Assembly (NCBI GenBank): GCA_964609025.1 | Contig: CAZSQM010000018.1 | Location: 1-64,000 of the forward strand | Direction of reading: 5' to 3' | DNA length: 64,000 nucleotides | DNA from: SIG307 sp964609025 | GTDB lineage: Bacteria; Bacillota; Clostridia; Lachnospirales; Lachnospiraceae | In this document: piece after piece, positions 26,197-34,312 of the stretch | Position numbering within the stretch: the stretch's first letter is position 1 | Layout: each line of letters opens with the position of its first letter | Translations under genes and position numbers: made by a program | The notes under the pieces: generated by a model | What the model saw: only the letters and a program-made list of their open reading frames with translations | The model's database searches: none | What the model was told of the DNA's origin: nothing

Positions 26197-27078
26197 TTAC
26201 GCTCTCGGGTGAGCTTTTTTATAAAGCTCCGGTATGCTCTGTATCTGCTTTTGATAATTCGTCGCCGCAGAAAGATGCTTCGTACCTAACAGTTGTTGGA
26301 CTCCCGCATAGGACGCTCCGTTGTTCATTAAATGTGTAATCATGGAATTACGCAGTACACGGGGAGTAATGTTCGGGAGTCCCGCTTTTTCGGCATAGCC
26401 TTTGATGCGTTTAAAAAAGCCCTGTCTTGTCATTTTTTCCCCTGCCTTGTTATAAAAGACAAGCTCCGGCTCGGAAACAGACGTGGCAAGCAACGGTCTT
26501 CCGTTTTCCAGATAGTTCTCCAAGGCTGCACACGCAGGCTTTCCCAGCGGTATCACCCGCTCTCCTCCGGGCTTTTCAACCACCAGTACGCGGTATTGCA
26601 GCTTCAACTGCGAAACAGTAAGGTTCAGAAGGGAATTTAAACGAATCCCCGTCGCATACAAAACCTCTAACATGGCACGGTCGCGCAGTCCTTTTGCTTT
26701 GGATGTGTCCGGCATTTCAAGCAGACGTTCCAACTCCTCCACGGAAATAATCTCCTGCACCGGCCGCTCCGCCTTCGGCGCTTTCAGACGCTCCGCCGGG
26801 TCTTCCTTCACATATCCCTGCTTTGCCAGATAGTCAAAAAAAGTATGAAGGCTCGAAATCAGTCGTACCAGGGAGGACGCTTTCAATCCCTTCCGCTCCA
26901 TCAGCAAAATAAAAGAATTCAGCTGGGTTTCGGTCACCTGCTCAAAGGAAGCGATTCCGTTCTCCCGCATGTACAGGACAAGCCGCTGCAAATCGGAACG
27001 ATAAGCCAAAAGCGTATTCTCCGAAACCCGCATTTTGGTTTTGCGATAATCACAAAACTCTTCAATCATCGTTTCCAT
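26197..27078 (-). CDS. XerD-like tyrosine recombinase with substituted catalytic histidines
   Basis: 293 residues. An N-terminal SAM-like core-binding domain (about 5-88) is followed by the catalytic domain. Arg146 (ATGIR), Lys169 (VEKPGGERVIPL), Arg243 and Tyr275 are in place. The HxxR histidine is Arg240 (TPRVLRNS instead of TPHxLRHS) and the second active-site His/Trp is Thr266 (LGTKHL instead of LGHxxx). Context (dacF, pdp, Nudix) matches the chromosomal xerD locus of Bacillus, so this is probably the descendant of XerD or a lineage paralogue, not a phage integrase. Whether it still resolves chromosome dimers is open. AAAGGAG precedes the ATG. Confidence 0.8.
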   Translation of the reverse strand: METMIEEFCDYRKTKMRVSENTLLAYRSDLQRLVLYMRENGIASFEQVTETQLNSFILLMERKGLKASSLVRLISSLHTFFDYLAKQGYVKEDPAERLKAPKAERPVQEIISVEELERLLEMPDTSKAKGLRDRAMLEVLYATGIRLNSLLNLTVSQLKLQYRVLVVEKPGGERVIPLGKPACAALENYLENGRPLLATSVSEPELVFYNKAGEKMTRQGFFKRIKGYAEKAGLPNITPRVLRNSMITHLMNNGASYAGVQQLLGTKHLSAATNYQKQIQSIPELYKKAHPRA

Positions 27079-27102
27079 ACCTGCATCTCCTTTCTGTTTC
27101 TC

Positions 27103-27642
27103 TTATGGCTGCTTTTTCTGCCGCTCCCGGTAAGCAAAGATTCCGGCAACCGTTTTCGAATCGGATATCTTTCCTTCCATCACCATGGAAACCAGTTCCT
27201 CCGGGGCAAACCGTTCTATCGTAATGTATTCGTTTTCGTCCGGCGCTATGTCGGTATAGCCGGTAATCTTACAGAAAAAAATACTGACTTTCTCATCATT
27301 ATATGCCGGAGAGGGTAAAATCTCAAGAAGCGGGAACGCCTCCTCACAAACGGCGCCGGTTTCCTCCCTCAACTCACGGATTGCCGCAGTCTTCGGTTCT
27401 TCGCCCGGGTTAATGCCGCCGGCAGGCAGCTCTATAATTTCCCCGTCCGCCCCCGGACGCCACTGTCGAATCATGACGATGCGCCCGTCCGGCTCCTCTG
27501 CCACCATCGCGGCAGCACCGTTATGATGAATAAAATCCCAATCTGCCGTATTGCCGTTTGCAAACTTCATGCTGTCCCGATACAGGGAAATCCACGCCCC
27601 CTGACAGACCAGCGTTCTCCCCTGTCGCTTTACCTTTTCCAT
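27103..27642 (-). CDS. Nudix hydrolase, ADP-ribose pyrophosphatase type
   Basis: 179 residues. The Nudix box is complete: GGINPGEEPKTAAIRELREE, then TG, fitting Gx5Ex7REUxEExGU. It is followed by a Pro at LPSPAYNDE, as in ADP-ribose pyrophosphatases (NudF), which split ADP-ribose to AMP and ribose-5-phosphate. AAGGAGG is 5 bases before the ATG. It is 24 bases ahead of the xerD-like gene and 86 bases after proC. Confidence 0.9.
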   Translation of the reverse strand: MEKVKRQGRTLVCQGAWISLYRDSMKFANGNTADWDFIHHNGAAAMVAEEPDGRIVMIRQWRPGADGEIIELPAGGINPGEEPKTAAIRELREETGAVCEEAFPLLEILPSPAYNDEKVSIFFCKITGYTDIAPDENEYITIERFAPEELVSMVMEGKISDSKTVAGIFAYRERQKKQP

Positions 27643-27728
27643 CGGTTCCTCCTTACCGTTGTTCTGCTTTCAGCCGCTTTTTACTTCTTTGCCTTGTTTT
27701 CTTACCGCCTGTGCTTCGGTCGGCCGCT

Positions 27729-28526
27729 TTATTTCTGCATTGCTTTTACTTTGTCATAGGTAGCGATACAGGCCTCCATCACCGCGCTGCGGAAGCCGTT
27801 CTCTTCTAATGCGCGAATGCCCGCAATCGTCGTTCCTCCCGGTGTGCAGACATTATCCTTTAATTTTCCCGGATGCTCACCGGTTTCCAATACCATCTTT
27901 GCCGCGCCGAGTACGGTCTGTGCCGTCATTTTATAAGCGGTATCTCTCGGGATGCCACAGCATACCGCTGCGTCTGCCATTGCTTCAATCAACACATACA
28001 CAAATGCCGAGGAACTGCCGGAAGCCGGAATTGCCGCGTCCTGTAATGACTCCGGCAGCACCACATGCTTTCCGAAGGAATCAAAAAAGCTTCCGATTGT
28101 CGCCGTTTCCTCCGGCGTAAAGCCCGCGCCCTCCTCGTAGGTTACGGCAGTCATGCCTTCTCCCACCATTGCCGGCGTATTCGGCATAATGCGGACAACC
28201 TTAATCTTCCCGCCAAGGGCTTCTTTTATGTAAGAAATTGTAATACCGGCAGCTACCGTCACGACGATTGCATCGTCCTTCACCTGACCCTTAATCTCAG
28301 AGAGTACCGTATCGTACACATAGGGCTTAATCACAAGTACAATCATGTCGGCAGCCTTTGCAAGCTCTGCATTGCTTTCACAGTATTTGGCTCCTTGTGC
28401 AATACCTCTTTCCTTGTCAGAATCACTTTTGCAGGTAAAAAGTACATTTTCTCCGCCTGCCATCTTAACAGCTCCGCATAACATCGGGTAACCCATGTTG
28501 CCCGCTCCGATAATACCGATTTTCAT
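27729..28526 (-). CDS. proC: Pyrroline-5-carboxylate reductase
   Basis: 265 residues, the last step of proline synthesis (P5C to proline with NAD(P)H). N-terminal Rossmann loop MKIGIIGAGNMGYPML; VRIMPNTPAMVGEGMT; and the C-terminal P5CR signature around residues 220-240 (PGKLKDNVCTPGGTTIAGIR). ProA and ProB are encoded about 8-14 kb away in the same window. It has a consensus promoter and probably leads proC-nudF-xer. Confidence 0.95.
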   Translation of the reverse strand: MKIGIIGAGNMGYPMLCGAVKMAGGENVLFTCKSDSDKERGIAQGAKYCESNAELAKAADMIVLVIKPYVYDTVLSEIKGQVKDDAIVVTVAAGITISYIKEALGGKIKVVRIMPNTPAMVGEGMTAVTYEEGAGFTPEETATIGSFFDSFGKHVVLPESLQDAAIPASGSSSAFVYVLIEAMADAAVCCGIPRDTAYKMTAQTVLGAAKMVLETGEHPGKLKDNVCTPGGTTIAGIRALEENGFRSAVMEACIATYDKVKAMQK

Positions 28527-28576
28527 AGTATTTGCTTCCTTTCCTCTACAAGCTTATAAATCCTCACTTCGATTAC

Positions 28577-28604
28577 ATTATAGCATATCCGAAAAACGTG
28601 TCAA
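28577..28604 (-). promoter_or_regulatory. Promoter of the proC operon
   Basis: Minus strand TTGACA (28599-28604), 16-bp spacer, extended -10 TGCTATAAT (TATAAT 28577-28582). Confidence 0.8.
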
Positions 28605-28624
28605 TAAGTCAAGGGGATACTTCT

Positions 28625-28651
28625 AAAAAAGCACTGATTAATTCAGTGCTT
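28625..28651 (-). terminator. Terminator of the blaI-M56 operon
   Basis: 9-bp stem AAGCACTGA with TCAGTGCTT (28629-28637, 28643-28651), 5-nt loop, followed on the minus strand by TTTTTT. It starts 3 bases after the M56 stop codon. Confidence 0.88.
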
Positions 28652-28653
28652 CC

Positions 28654-30579
28654 TTAGAAATTTTCTTCGTAGTTGTAGCGTTCCGGTAAAGCTTTCACAA
28701 TCTCCGGCACAGCACCTGCCATCAGGACTTTTCCATCCTTTGTAATACCGACGGTCACGCTTCCGTTGGTGTTCACCGCAATGACATCGGTCCAGTTATC
28801 CACGTCGCACTGTCCCCGGTCGCTTTGCCATGTGCAGACCGCAGCTACCGTGCCGTCCTCCCTTAAGCCTATGACGGTATCTCCTGCCGCCGCCAGTTTC
28901 GTAATATTGTTCCATTGTTCAACGGTATTGATGAGATAATTCAGCGTCACGTCCTCTGCAATTACCGTTCCGTCCTCCTTCAGACCCACAAAATAGGAAC
29001 CGGCACAAATCTGCTTCAGCTTTTCCGGCCATTCTTCCAACTTTTTCTGACGCAGCAAATCCCACTTTATCGGCGTAAATACAACGGTTCCGTCCTCCTT
29101 TATCCCCGCTGTTGCCCCGCCTGCATCCGCTATCGAACGTATCTTTTCCCCCTGCAGATTTTCATAGATACCCTGATCGCTGTTTGTTACCGTTCCGTCC
29201 TCTAACAGCACAACGTAGCGGTAAGGATAATCGCAAATGATCTGGCGGACTCCCGAAAGTTCCGCAAAGGCACGCATCATATGCGGGTCTCTCTGAGTGG
29301 CTCCGAACGTTCCGCCTGCCGCCATGATTTCTTCATGCAGTTCATCCAACTGCTGCTGCACCTCGTCTGCCGTATACGGATAAGAAGCCCACGGCTTCCC
29401 GTCCTCATCGATCGTAACCAGCCGGGAACGATCCGCTCCAAGCCCGGTATATTTCTTTTCTAAGTCAACGCCCTCCGTTACTCCTGCCGTATCATAAAGA
29501 ATATGTAGGTATCCCTCTTCATCCAGATAGGCTGCATATTGATCGCCTGCCACAACCGTCACTTCTGCCGCCGGCGCTTTGCTCTCTTTCTCCTTCGGGT
29601 TCGTCAGGAAGCATACCGACAGTGCAATACAGGAAATTATCGTAACAATCACAATCCAAGCGGCAGGCTTCTTATAAGATAAGACAGCCTTTATTCTTCC
29701 TTTCACTCCGATTTCGCCGAAGGCCAATGGGCATGCCGCAATCCTTTTTTCCGGAACACTGCAATTGATTAGCGCCGTGGCATAAGGCTTCTTGCCCTCT
29801 TTTCCCAGTTCTTTTATGACTTTTTCATCGCAGGCAAGTTCCATATCACGGCAAAACATACCATACGCAAGCCACAGCATCGGATGGAACCAATACACGG
29901 AAAGCAGGAGAAAGCCAAACGGTTTCCACCATTGGTCGCGGCGTTTTAAATGAGCCCTTTCATGTGCCAGAACATATCCGATATCCGCTTCGCTTATGAT
30001 AGAAGGTAAATAAATCCGCGGGCGGAATACACCGAGAATAAACGGAGTATCAATCCGGTCGCAGAGCAGGACATTTTTCTGAAACGGTACTGCTTCCCGT
30101 ACACGCCTTTTGATACGAACATAACTGAATATACTATAAAAAAGCATCCCCGCCATACCGATAAGCCAGATAACCGCAGCCGCAGTCACAAGGCTGCCGG
30201 CCGCATTCTCTGCCTCCCTGCCGGAAACTGCCGTACCCGTGTACTCTATGCGCTCCGCACGGTTCGTATTACCGGTATCTGCAGCAGTCGCTTCCGAAGG
30301 AGCCGGCAGTGCTGTCTGCGGCTCGTCAAAGGGCTCTTTTAATGCTGTATCCTGCTTCTGAGGAGTCGTTTCGGACGGTACCTGCCCGACATTCGGAATC
30401 AAGCTGAAACCGCTTTCAAAGGTAACCGGACAAATCAAGCGGATTCCTACCAAAGCCCACATCAGCATAACCATTGATTTCGGAGCTTTTCTAAGCAGCA
30501 GACGAAAAAGCAGCACTGCCGCTGCAAGAATACCCGCAGCGATACCCATATTGAGAAGTTTCAAGAAAACAGCTTCCAT
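28654..30579 (-). CDS. BlaR1/MecR1-like M56 metallopeptidase with RCC1-like repeats
   Basis: 641 residues. The N-terminal 300 residues have about four membrane segments and the M56 zinc protease motif HERAH (HExxH, about residue 205) in VLAHERAHLKRRDQWW. A further hydrophobic segment at about 312-332 leads to an extracellular C-terminal region. That region is not a penicillin-binding domain. It carries five or six degenerate repeats of the form GLKEDGTV, GIKEDGTV, GLREDGTV and GITKDGKV, spaced about 40-45 residues, as in RCC1-type beta propellers. By family analogy it senses an external signal and cleaves the partner BlaI-type repressor. ATG 30579 is chosen (AGGAGG 7 bases upstream) over GTG 30585. 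Confidence 0.85.
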   Translation of the reverse strand: MEAVFLKLLNMGIAAGILAAAVLLFRLLLRKAPKSMVMLMWALVGIRLICPVTFESGFSLIPNVGQVPSETTPQKQDTALKEPFDEPQTALPAPSEATAADTGNTNRAERIEYTGTAVSGREAENAAGSLVTAAAVIWLIGMAGMLFYSIFSYVRIKRRVREAVPFQKNVLLCDRIDTPFILGVFRPRIYLPSIISEADIGYVLAHERAHLKRRDQWWKPFGFLLLSVYWFHPMLWLAYGMFCRDMELACDEKVIKELGKEGKKPYATALINCSVPEKRIAACPLAFGEIGVKGRIKAVLSYKKPAAWIVIVTIISCIALSVCFLTNPKEKESKAPAAEVTVVAGDQYAAYLDEEGYLHILYDTAGVTEGVDLEKKYTGLGADRSRLVTIDEDGKPWASYPYTADEVQQQLDELHEEIMAAGGTFGATQRDPHMMRAFAELSGVRQIICDYPYRYVVLLEDGTVTNSDQGIYENLQGEKIRSIADAGGATAGIKEDGTVVFTPIKWDLLRQKKLEEWPEKLKQICAGSYFVGLKEDGTVIAEDVTLNYLINTVEQWNNITKLAAAGDTVIGLREDGTVAAVCTWQSDRGQCDVDNWTDVIAVNTNGSVTVGITKDGKVLMAGAVPEIVKALPERYNYEENF

Positions 30580-30581
30580 CC

Positions 30582-30944
30582 TCACACCTCCTCATACTCC
30601 GCGACCATACGGCGCAGTGCCTTAACATCCTCGGGCGATAACCCCTTCCTTGCCGTAAAGGCAGTAAGGAAGGCCGGCAGAGAACCGTGAAACGTTTCCT
30701 CTACAAACCGTTCACTCTGCAAGGAAAAGAACTCCGGTTTGGATAGCAGAGAGGTAACGACTCCTTTGTTATTTACAAAAATCCCTTTCTCGCAGAGTCG
30801 TTTTAAAACGGTATAGGTTGTTGACTTTTTCCAGCCAAGCCTCTCTGCCGCATGTTTTACAAGCTCCGGTGAAGGAATCGGCTCATACTCCCAGATGATG
30901 TCCGCAAAGCGGGATTCGATTTCACCTAATTGAATGCCTGTCAT
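30582..30944 (-). CDS. BlaI/MecI/CopY family repressor
   Basis: 120 residues, normal length. Winged-helix N-terminus (EIESRFADIIWEYEPIPSPE; KKSTTYTVLKRLCEKGIF) and a helical dimerisation tail. BlaI-type repressors bind TACA/TGTA dyads and are cut by their M56 partner upon induction. Two such dyads lie directly upstream. The stop is next to the M56 start, so the pair is translationally coupled. AAAAGGAGA precedes the ATG. No beta-lactamase gene is nearby, so the induced function is unknown and may be only the pair itself. Confidence 0.93.
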   Translation of the reverse strand: MTGIQLGEIESRFADIIWEYEPIPSPELVKHAAERLGWKKSTTYTVLKRLCEKGIFVNNKGVVTSLLSKPEFFSLQSERFVEETFHGSLPAFLTAFTARKGLSPEDVKALRRMVAEYEEV

Positions 30945-30960
30945 AAAAATCTCTCCTTTT

Positions 30961-31015
30961 CAGCCTACATCATGTAGAATGCCTATATTCTACATGATGT
31001 AGGCTGGCTTGTCAA
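30961..31015 (-). promoter_or_regulatory. blaI promoter with twin operators in a 20-bp inverted repeat
   Basis: Arms 30961-30980 and 30987-31006 are exact 20-bp reverse complements separated by 6 bases. Each arm holds a 13-bp near-palindrome, CTACATCATGTAG (30965-30977) and CTACATGATGTAG (30990-31002), containing the TACA..TGTA half-sites of BlaI/MecI operators. The minus-strand promoter is TTGACA (31010-31015), 17-bp spacer, TAGAAT (30987-30992). One operator therefore overlaps the -10 and spacer; the other covers the early transcribed region. This predicts tight autorepression. Confidence 0.88.
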
Positions 31016-31025
31016 GAGATTTTTG

Positions 31026-31067
31026 AAAAAAACAGAGAGAACCGCCCTCGCTGCTCTCTCTGTTTTT
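31026..31067 (-). terminator. Terminator of the aspartate aminotransferase gene
   Basis: 13-bp stem (31028-31040 with 31055-31067; core CAGAGAGA/TCTCTCTG) with a 14-nt loop and TTTTTTT on the minus strand. Confidence 0.85.
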
Positions 31068-31147
31068 CGCATTTTGTTCTTCCGTTATCTCCTGCCGTAA
31101 AGCCGGAGAAACGGTTTAAATTTCACGTTGATTGGTGTTACCGAACA

Positions 31148-32347
31148 TTACTCCACATCCTTAATAAACTGCTCGATGCGGTCCAGTCCCTTCTTAATCT
31201 GCTCCATAGAAATCGCATAGGACAGACGGATATGGTCGTCAAAGCCGAAGTCCGCGCACGGAATCACCGCAGTCATATAGTCCTCAATCAGAATCTTCGC
31301 TAACTTCCCTACGTCCGCAATCGGTTCCCCCTGATAGGACTTTGTAAGAAGCCCGCTGACATCAACAAATACATAAAACGCACCTAACGGCTTAATGGCA
31401 GTCACCAAATCCATCTTGCTGATACGCTCGTACATATAAACACGACGCTTGTCAAACTCCTTATTCATTGCAAAAACAGCGTCCTGCGGTCCTAAAAGAG
31501 CCTCTACCGTTGCTTTCTGCGCGATGGAGTTCGGGTTGGAAGTCTGATGGCTCTGTACGCTGCCCATCAGCTTTGCAATCTCTGCGGAGGAACCGGTGTA
31601 GCCGATTCTCCAACCGGTCATCGCATAACTCTTTGCCACGCCGCTGCAGGTAATCGTTCTCTTATAAATCTCCTCGTTTAAAGAAGCAATGCTTACCGCC
31701 TCGTTGCCTTCGTAAATCAAGTTCTCGTACATCTCATCCGCAACGCAGTAAATGTCCTTCTCTACGATAACCTTTGCCAAAGCCTCCAGCTCCTCACGGG
31801 TATAAATCATACCGGTCGGGTTGTTAGGCGTATTCAAAACAAATGCCTTTGTCTTTTCGGTGCAGGCTGCCGCAAGCTGCTTTGCCGTTATCTTATAGCC
31901 CTGCTCTTTGCCGCAGCGCACAATAACCGGCACACCGTCCGCCAAACGCACGATTTCCGGATAGCTTAACCAGAACGGAGCCGGGATAATAACCTCATCT
32001 CCCGGATTTAAAATGGCTGAAAAGATATTCGTTAACGAATGCTTTCCTCCGTTACTTACCACAATCTGATTCGGCTCGTAATGCAGATGGTTAAAATTCT
32101 CAAACTTTTTGCAGATTGCCTGTTTTAACTCTACCGTACCGGAAGCCGGAGTATATTTTGTAAAGCCGGCATGAATTGCTTGAACGGCTGCTTCGCAGAT
32201 ATTGTCCGGCGTATTAAAATCCGGCTCTCCTGCGCCAAAACCGACCACATCAAGACCTTTCGCCTTTAACTCATTTGCCTTTGCGGTAATTGCAAGTGTG
32301 GACGAAGGCTTTACTGCCTGTGCTTTTTTTGATAACGTAAGGGCCAT
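31148..32347 (-). CDS. Aspartate aminotransferase, class I/II (AspB type)
   Basis: 399 residues, PLP enzyme of fold type I. Conserved pieces are GFGAGEPDFNTPDNI, YTPASGTVELKQAI, NTPNNPTGMIY, the Asp-Tyr block VADEMYENLIYEG, the PLP lysine in SGVAKSYAMTGWRIGY, and the substrate arginine in DDHIRLSYA. It most likely interconverts aspartate/2-oxoglutarate and oxaloacetate/glutamate; close relatives also use aromatic amino acids. It is monocistronic with promoter and terminator. AAAGGA is 10 bases before the ATG. Confidence 0.92.
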   Translation of the reverse strand: MALTLSKKAQAVKPSSTLAITAKANELKAKGLDVVGFGAGEPDFNTPDNICEAAVQAIHAGFTKYTPASGTVELKQAICKKFENFNHLHYEPNQIVVSNGGKHSLTNIFSAILNPGDEVIIPAPFWLSYPEIVRLADGVPVIVRCGKEQGYKITAKQLAAACTEKTKAFVLNTPNNPTGMIYTREELEALAKVIVEKDIYCVADEMYENLIYEGNEAVSIASLNEEIYKRTITCSGVAKSYAMTGWRIGYTGSSAEIAKLMGSVQSHQTSNPNSIAQKATVEALLGPQDAVFAMNKEFDKRRVYMYERISKMDLVTAIKPLGAFYVFVDVSGLLTKSYQGEPIADVGKLAKILIEDYMTAVIPCADFGFDDHIRLSYAISMEQIKKGLDRIEQFIKDVE

Positions 32348-32421
32348 AACTGTATCTTCCTTTCCTGCTTGGACTGTTTAAACTGTATTATTGTATACAA
32401 CTAAACAGAGATTTCTTCCCT

Positions 32422-32450
32422 ATTGTAATATATCGCATATGAAAATGCAA
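32422..32450 (-). promoter_or_regulatory. Promoter of the aspartate aminotransferase gene
   Basis: Minus strand TTGCAT (32445-32450), 17-bp spacer, TACAAT (32422-32427). Confidence 0.65.
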
Positions 32451-32587
32451 GCATTTTTTCCAAACTACAATCAAAAAGAAGCTTACTTACCCTTCGGTCA
32501 CTCAGTCTTGGCACGTTCGCATGACAGTACAACTGCCTGAGAGCAAGCTCTCGCAGTTTGCTTGTATGCTCACTTTTGCCCGTACGC
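32451..32587 (-). other. Unexplained structured intergenic element
   Basis: 137 bases between the rny terminator and the aminotransferase promoter. It contains a stem AACTGC/GCAGTT enclosing GAGAGC/GCTCTC (32531-32558, AA at the turn, 2-base bulge). The minus strand could encode about 45 residues (SKLRELALRQLYCHANVPRL and on) without any ribosome binding site; this is probably an accident of a conserved or repeated non-coding element. No second copy was noticed in the window. Confidence 0.35.
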
Positions 32588-32616
32588 AAAAAGACCACCG
32601 CATTTCTGCGATGGTC
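32588..32616 (-). terminator. Terminator of rny
   Basis: 10-bp stem GACCATCGCA/TGCGGTGGTC on the minus strand (one G-U pair), GAAA tetraloop, then TTTTT. It begins 18 bases after the rny stop. Confidence 0.88.
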
Positions 32617-32633
32617 CCTTCTTCTTTCATTTC

Positions 32634-34193
32634 TTACTTTGCGTAGTCGGTTACTCTCGTTTCACGAACTACGTTAATCTTAATCTGACCCGGATATTCC
32701 AGTTCAGACTCAATCTTTTTCGATAAGTCACGGGCAAGCAGTACCAAATCGTCGTCGGAAACCTGTTCCGGTACGACCATAACTCGTACTTCTCTTCCTG
32801 CCTGAATTGCAAAGGACTTATCTACCCCCTTAAAGCTGTTGGCAATATCTTCTAACTGTTTCAATCTGTTGGTGTACGCATCAAGCGTTTCACGTCTTGC
32901 GCCCGGACGGGCAGCGGAAATCGTATCGGCAGCCTGCACAATACAAGCAACTAAAGTCTGCGGTTCAACATCACCGTGATGAGCCTCAACCGCATTGATT
33001 ACATTTGCGGACTCCTTGTACTTACGGCATAAATCAACACCGATTTGTACATGAGTACCTTCCATCTCATGATCTACCGACTTACCGATATCATGCAACA
33101 AGCCTGCACGTTTTGCAAGTCTTACGTCTACACCGATTTCACCGGCAAGAAGTCCGGATAAAATCGCAACCTCAATGGAATGCTTTAATGCATTTTGACC
33201 GTAACTGGTACGGAACTTCATACGACCAAGGAGTTTAATCAACTCCGGATGAATCCCATGTACTCCTACCTCAAGGGCGGCCGATTCGCCTTCTTCGCGA
33301 ATCATGGTATCCACTTCCTTTTGCGCCTTCTCTACCATTTCTTCAATCCTTGCCGGATGGATACGGCCGTCAATAATCAGCTTTTCAAGCGCGATTCTTG
33401 CAACCTCTCTCCGAATCGGATCGAACCCGGAAAGCACAACGGCTTCCGGCGTATCGTCAATGATAAGTTCTACGCCTGTCAAGGTTTCGAGTGTACGGAT
33501 ATTACGGCCTTCACGACCGATAATACGTCCCTTCATTTCGTCATTCGGCAACGGAACAACCGAAATGGTGGATTCTGCTACATGATCTGCCGCACATTTT
33601 TGAATAGCGGTAACGACATATTCCTTCGCCTTCTTGTCCGCTTCCTCCCTTGCACGGTTGTCCATTTCCTTAATCAGAATGGCAGTTTCATGTTTTACAT
33701 CGTCCTCAACAGATTTAATAAGATATTCCTTTGCTTGTTCGGAGGTTAATCCGGAAATTTTTTCAAGCTCATGCAGCTGCTTCTGGTGAAACTCTTCTAC
33801 TTCGGCTCTGAGTTTGTCCAGTTCGGCTTCCTTTGCATTCTGCCTGCTTTCCCTTTTTTCCAATGCACTGGCTTTCTTATCAATGGCTTCTTCCTTTGAT
33901 AATACTCGCTGTTCGTAGCGGTGTAACTCGGAACGCTGCTCCTTCGCTTCCCTCTCCAGTTCATTCTGGGTCTTCAGCTTTTCTTCTTTGATTTCGAGCA
34001 TTGCTTCCTTTTTCATGGTTTCTGCCGCTTTTAATGCTTCATTTTTTATCTCTCTCGCCATACTTTCTGCCGAACCGATTTTTGCCTCCACAAACTTCTT
34101 GCGGTAACCGATTGCCAGAAACCAACAGGCAAGTCCAACTACAATCGCAGTTAAAATGATTGCAATAATAAGCACAACCAAGTCTACTTGCAC
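32634..34193 (-). CDS. rny: Ribonuclease Y
   Basis: 519 residues, standard length. N-terminal membrane helix (about 4-26), long charged coiled coil (about 30-200), KH RNA-binding domain (MKGRIIGREGRNIRTLETLT) and HD phosphodiesterase domain with the metal-binding HD in LLHDIGKSVDHEMEGTHVQI. It is the membrane-bound endoribonuclease that starts mRNA decay in Gram-positives. The GTG at 34193 is the start: AAAGGAGG is 7 bases upstream, and the TTG at 34214 lies before that site. It has its own promoter although it follows miaB. Confidence 0.97.
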   Translation of the reverse strand: MQVDLVVLIIAIILTAIVVGLACWFLAIGYRKKFVEAKIGSAESMAREIKNEALKAAETMKKEAMLEIKEEKLKTQNELEREAKEQRSELHRYEQRVLSKEEAIDKKASALEKRESRQNAKEAELDKLRAEVEEFHQKQLHELEKISGLTSEQAKEYLIKSVEDDVKHETAILIKEMDNRAREEADKKAKEYVVTAIQKCAADHVAESTISVVPLPNDEMKGRIIGREGRNIRTLETLTGVELIIDDTPEAVVLSGFDPIRREVARIALEKLIIDGRIHPARIEEMVEKAQKEVDTMIREEGESAALEVGVHGIHPELIKLLGRMKFRTSYGQNALKHSIEVAILSGLLAGEIGVDVRLAKRAGLLHDIGKSVDHEMEGTHVQIGVDLCRKYKESANVINAVEAHHGDVEPQTLVACIVQAADTISAARPGARRETLDAYTNRLKQLEDIANSFKGVDKSFAIQAGREVRVMVVPEQVSDDDLVLLARDLSKKIESELEYPGQIKINVVRETRVTDYAK

Positions 34194-34242
34194 AGGAACA
34201 CCTCCTTTATTCAATTTTCATTGTACATAATACAACATAATA

Positions 34243-34271
34243 ATTTTATACTTTTTTTAAACTTATGTCAA
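34243..34271 (-). promoter_or_regulatory. Promoter of rny
   Basis: Minus strand TTGACA (34266-34271), 17-bp spacer, TAAAAT (34243-34248), in the 119-base gap after miaB. Confidence 0.75.
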
Positions 34272-34312
34272 GTATAACATGAATTGAATTTACTTTTTCA
34301 AATTGTTCTTTT

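Noticed and set aside
28654..30944. Beta-lactam resistance locus
   Set aside because: No beta-lactamase or mecA-like gene is nearby and the M56 protein lacks a penicillin-binding sensor.
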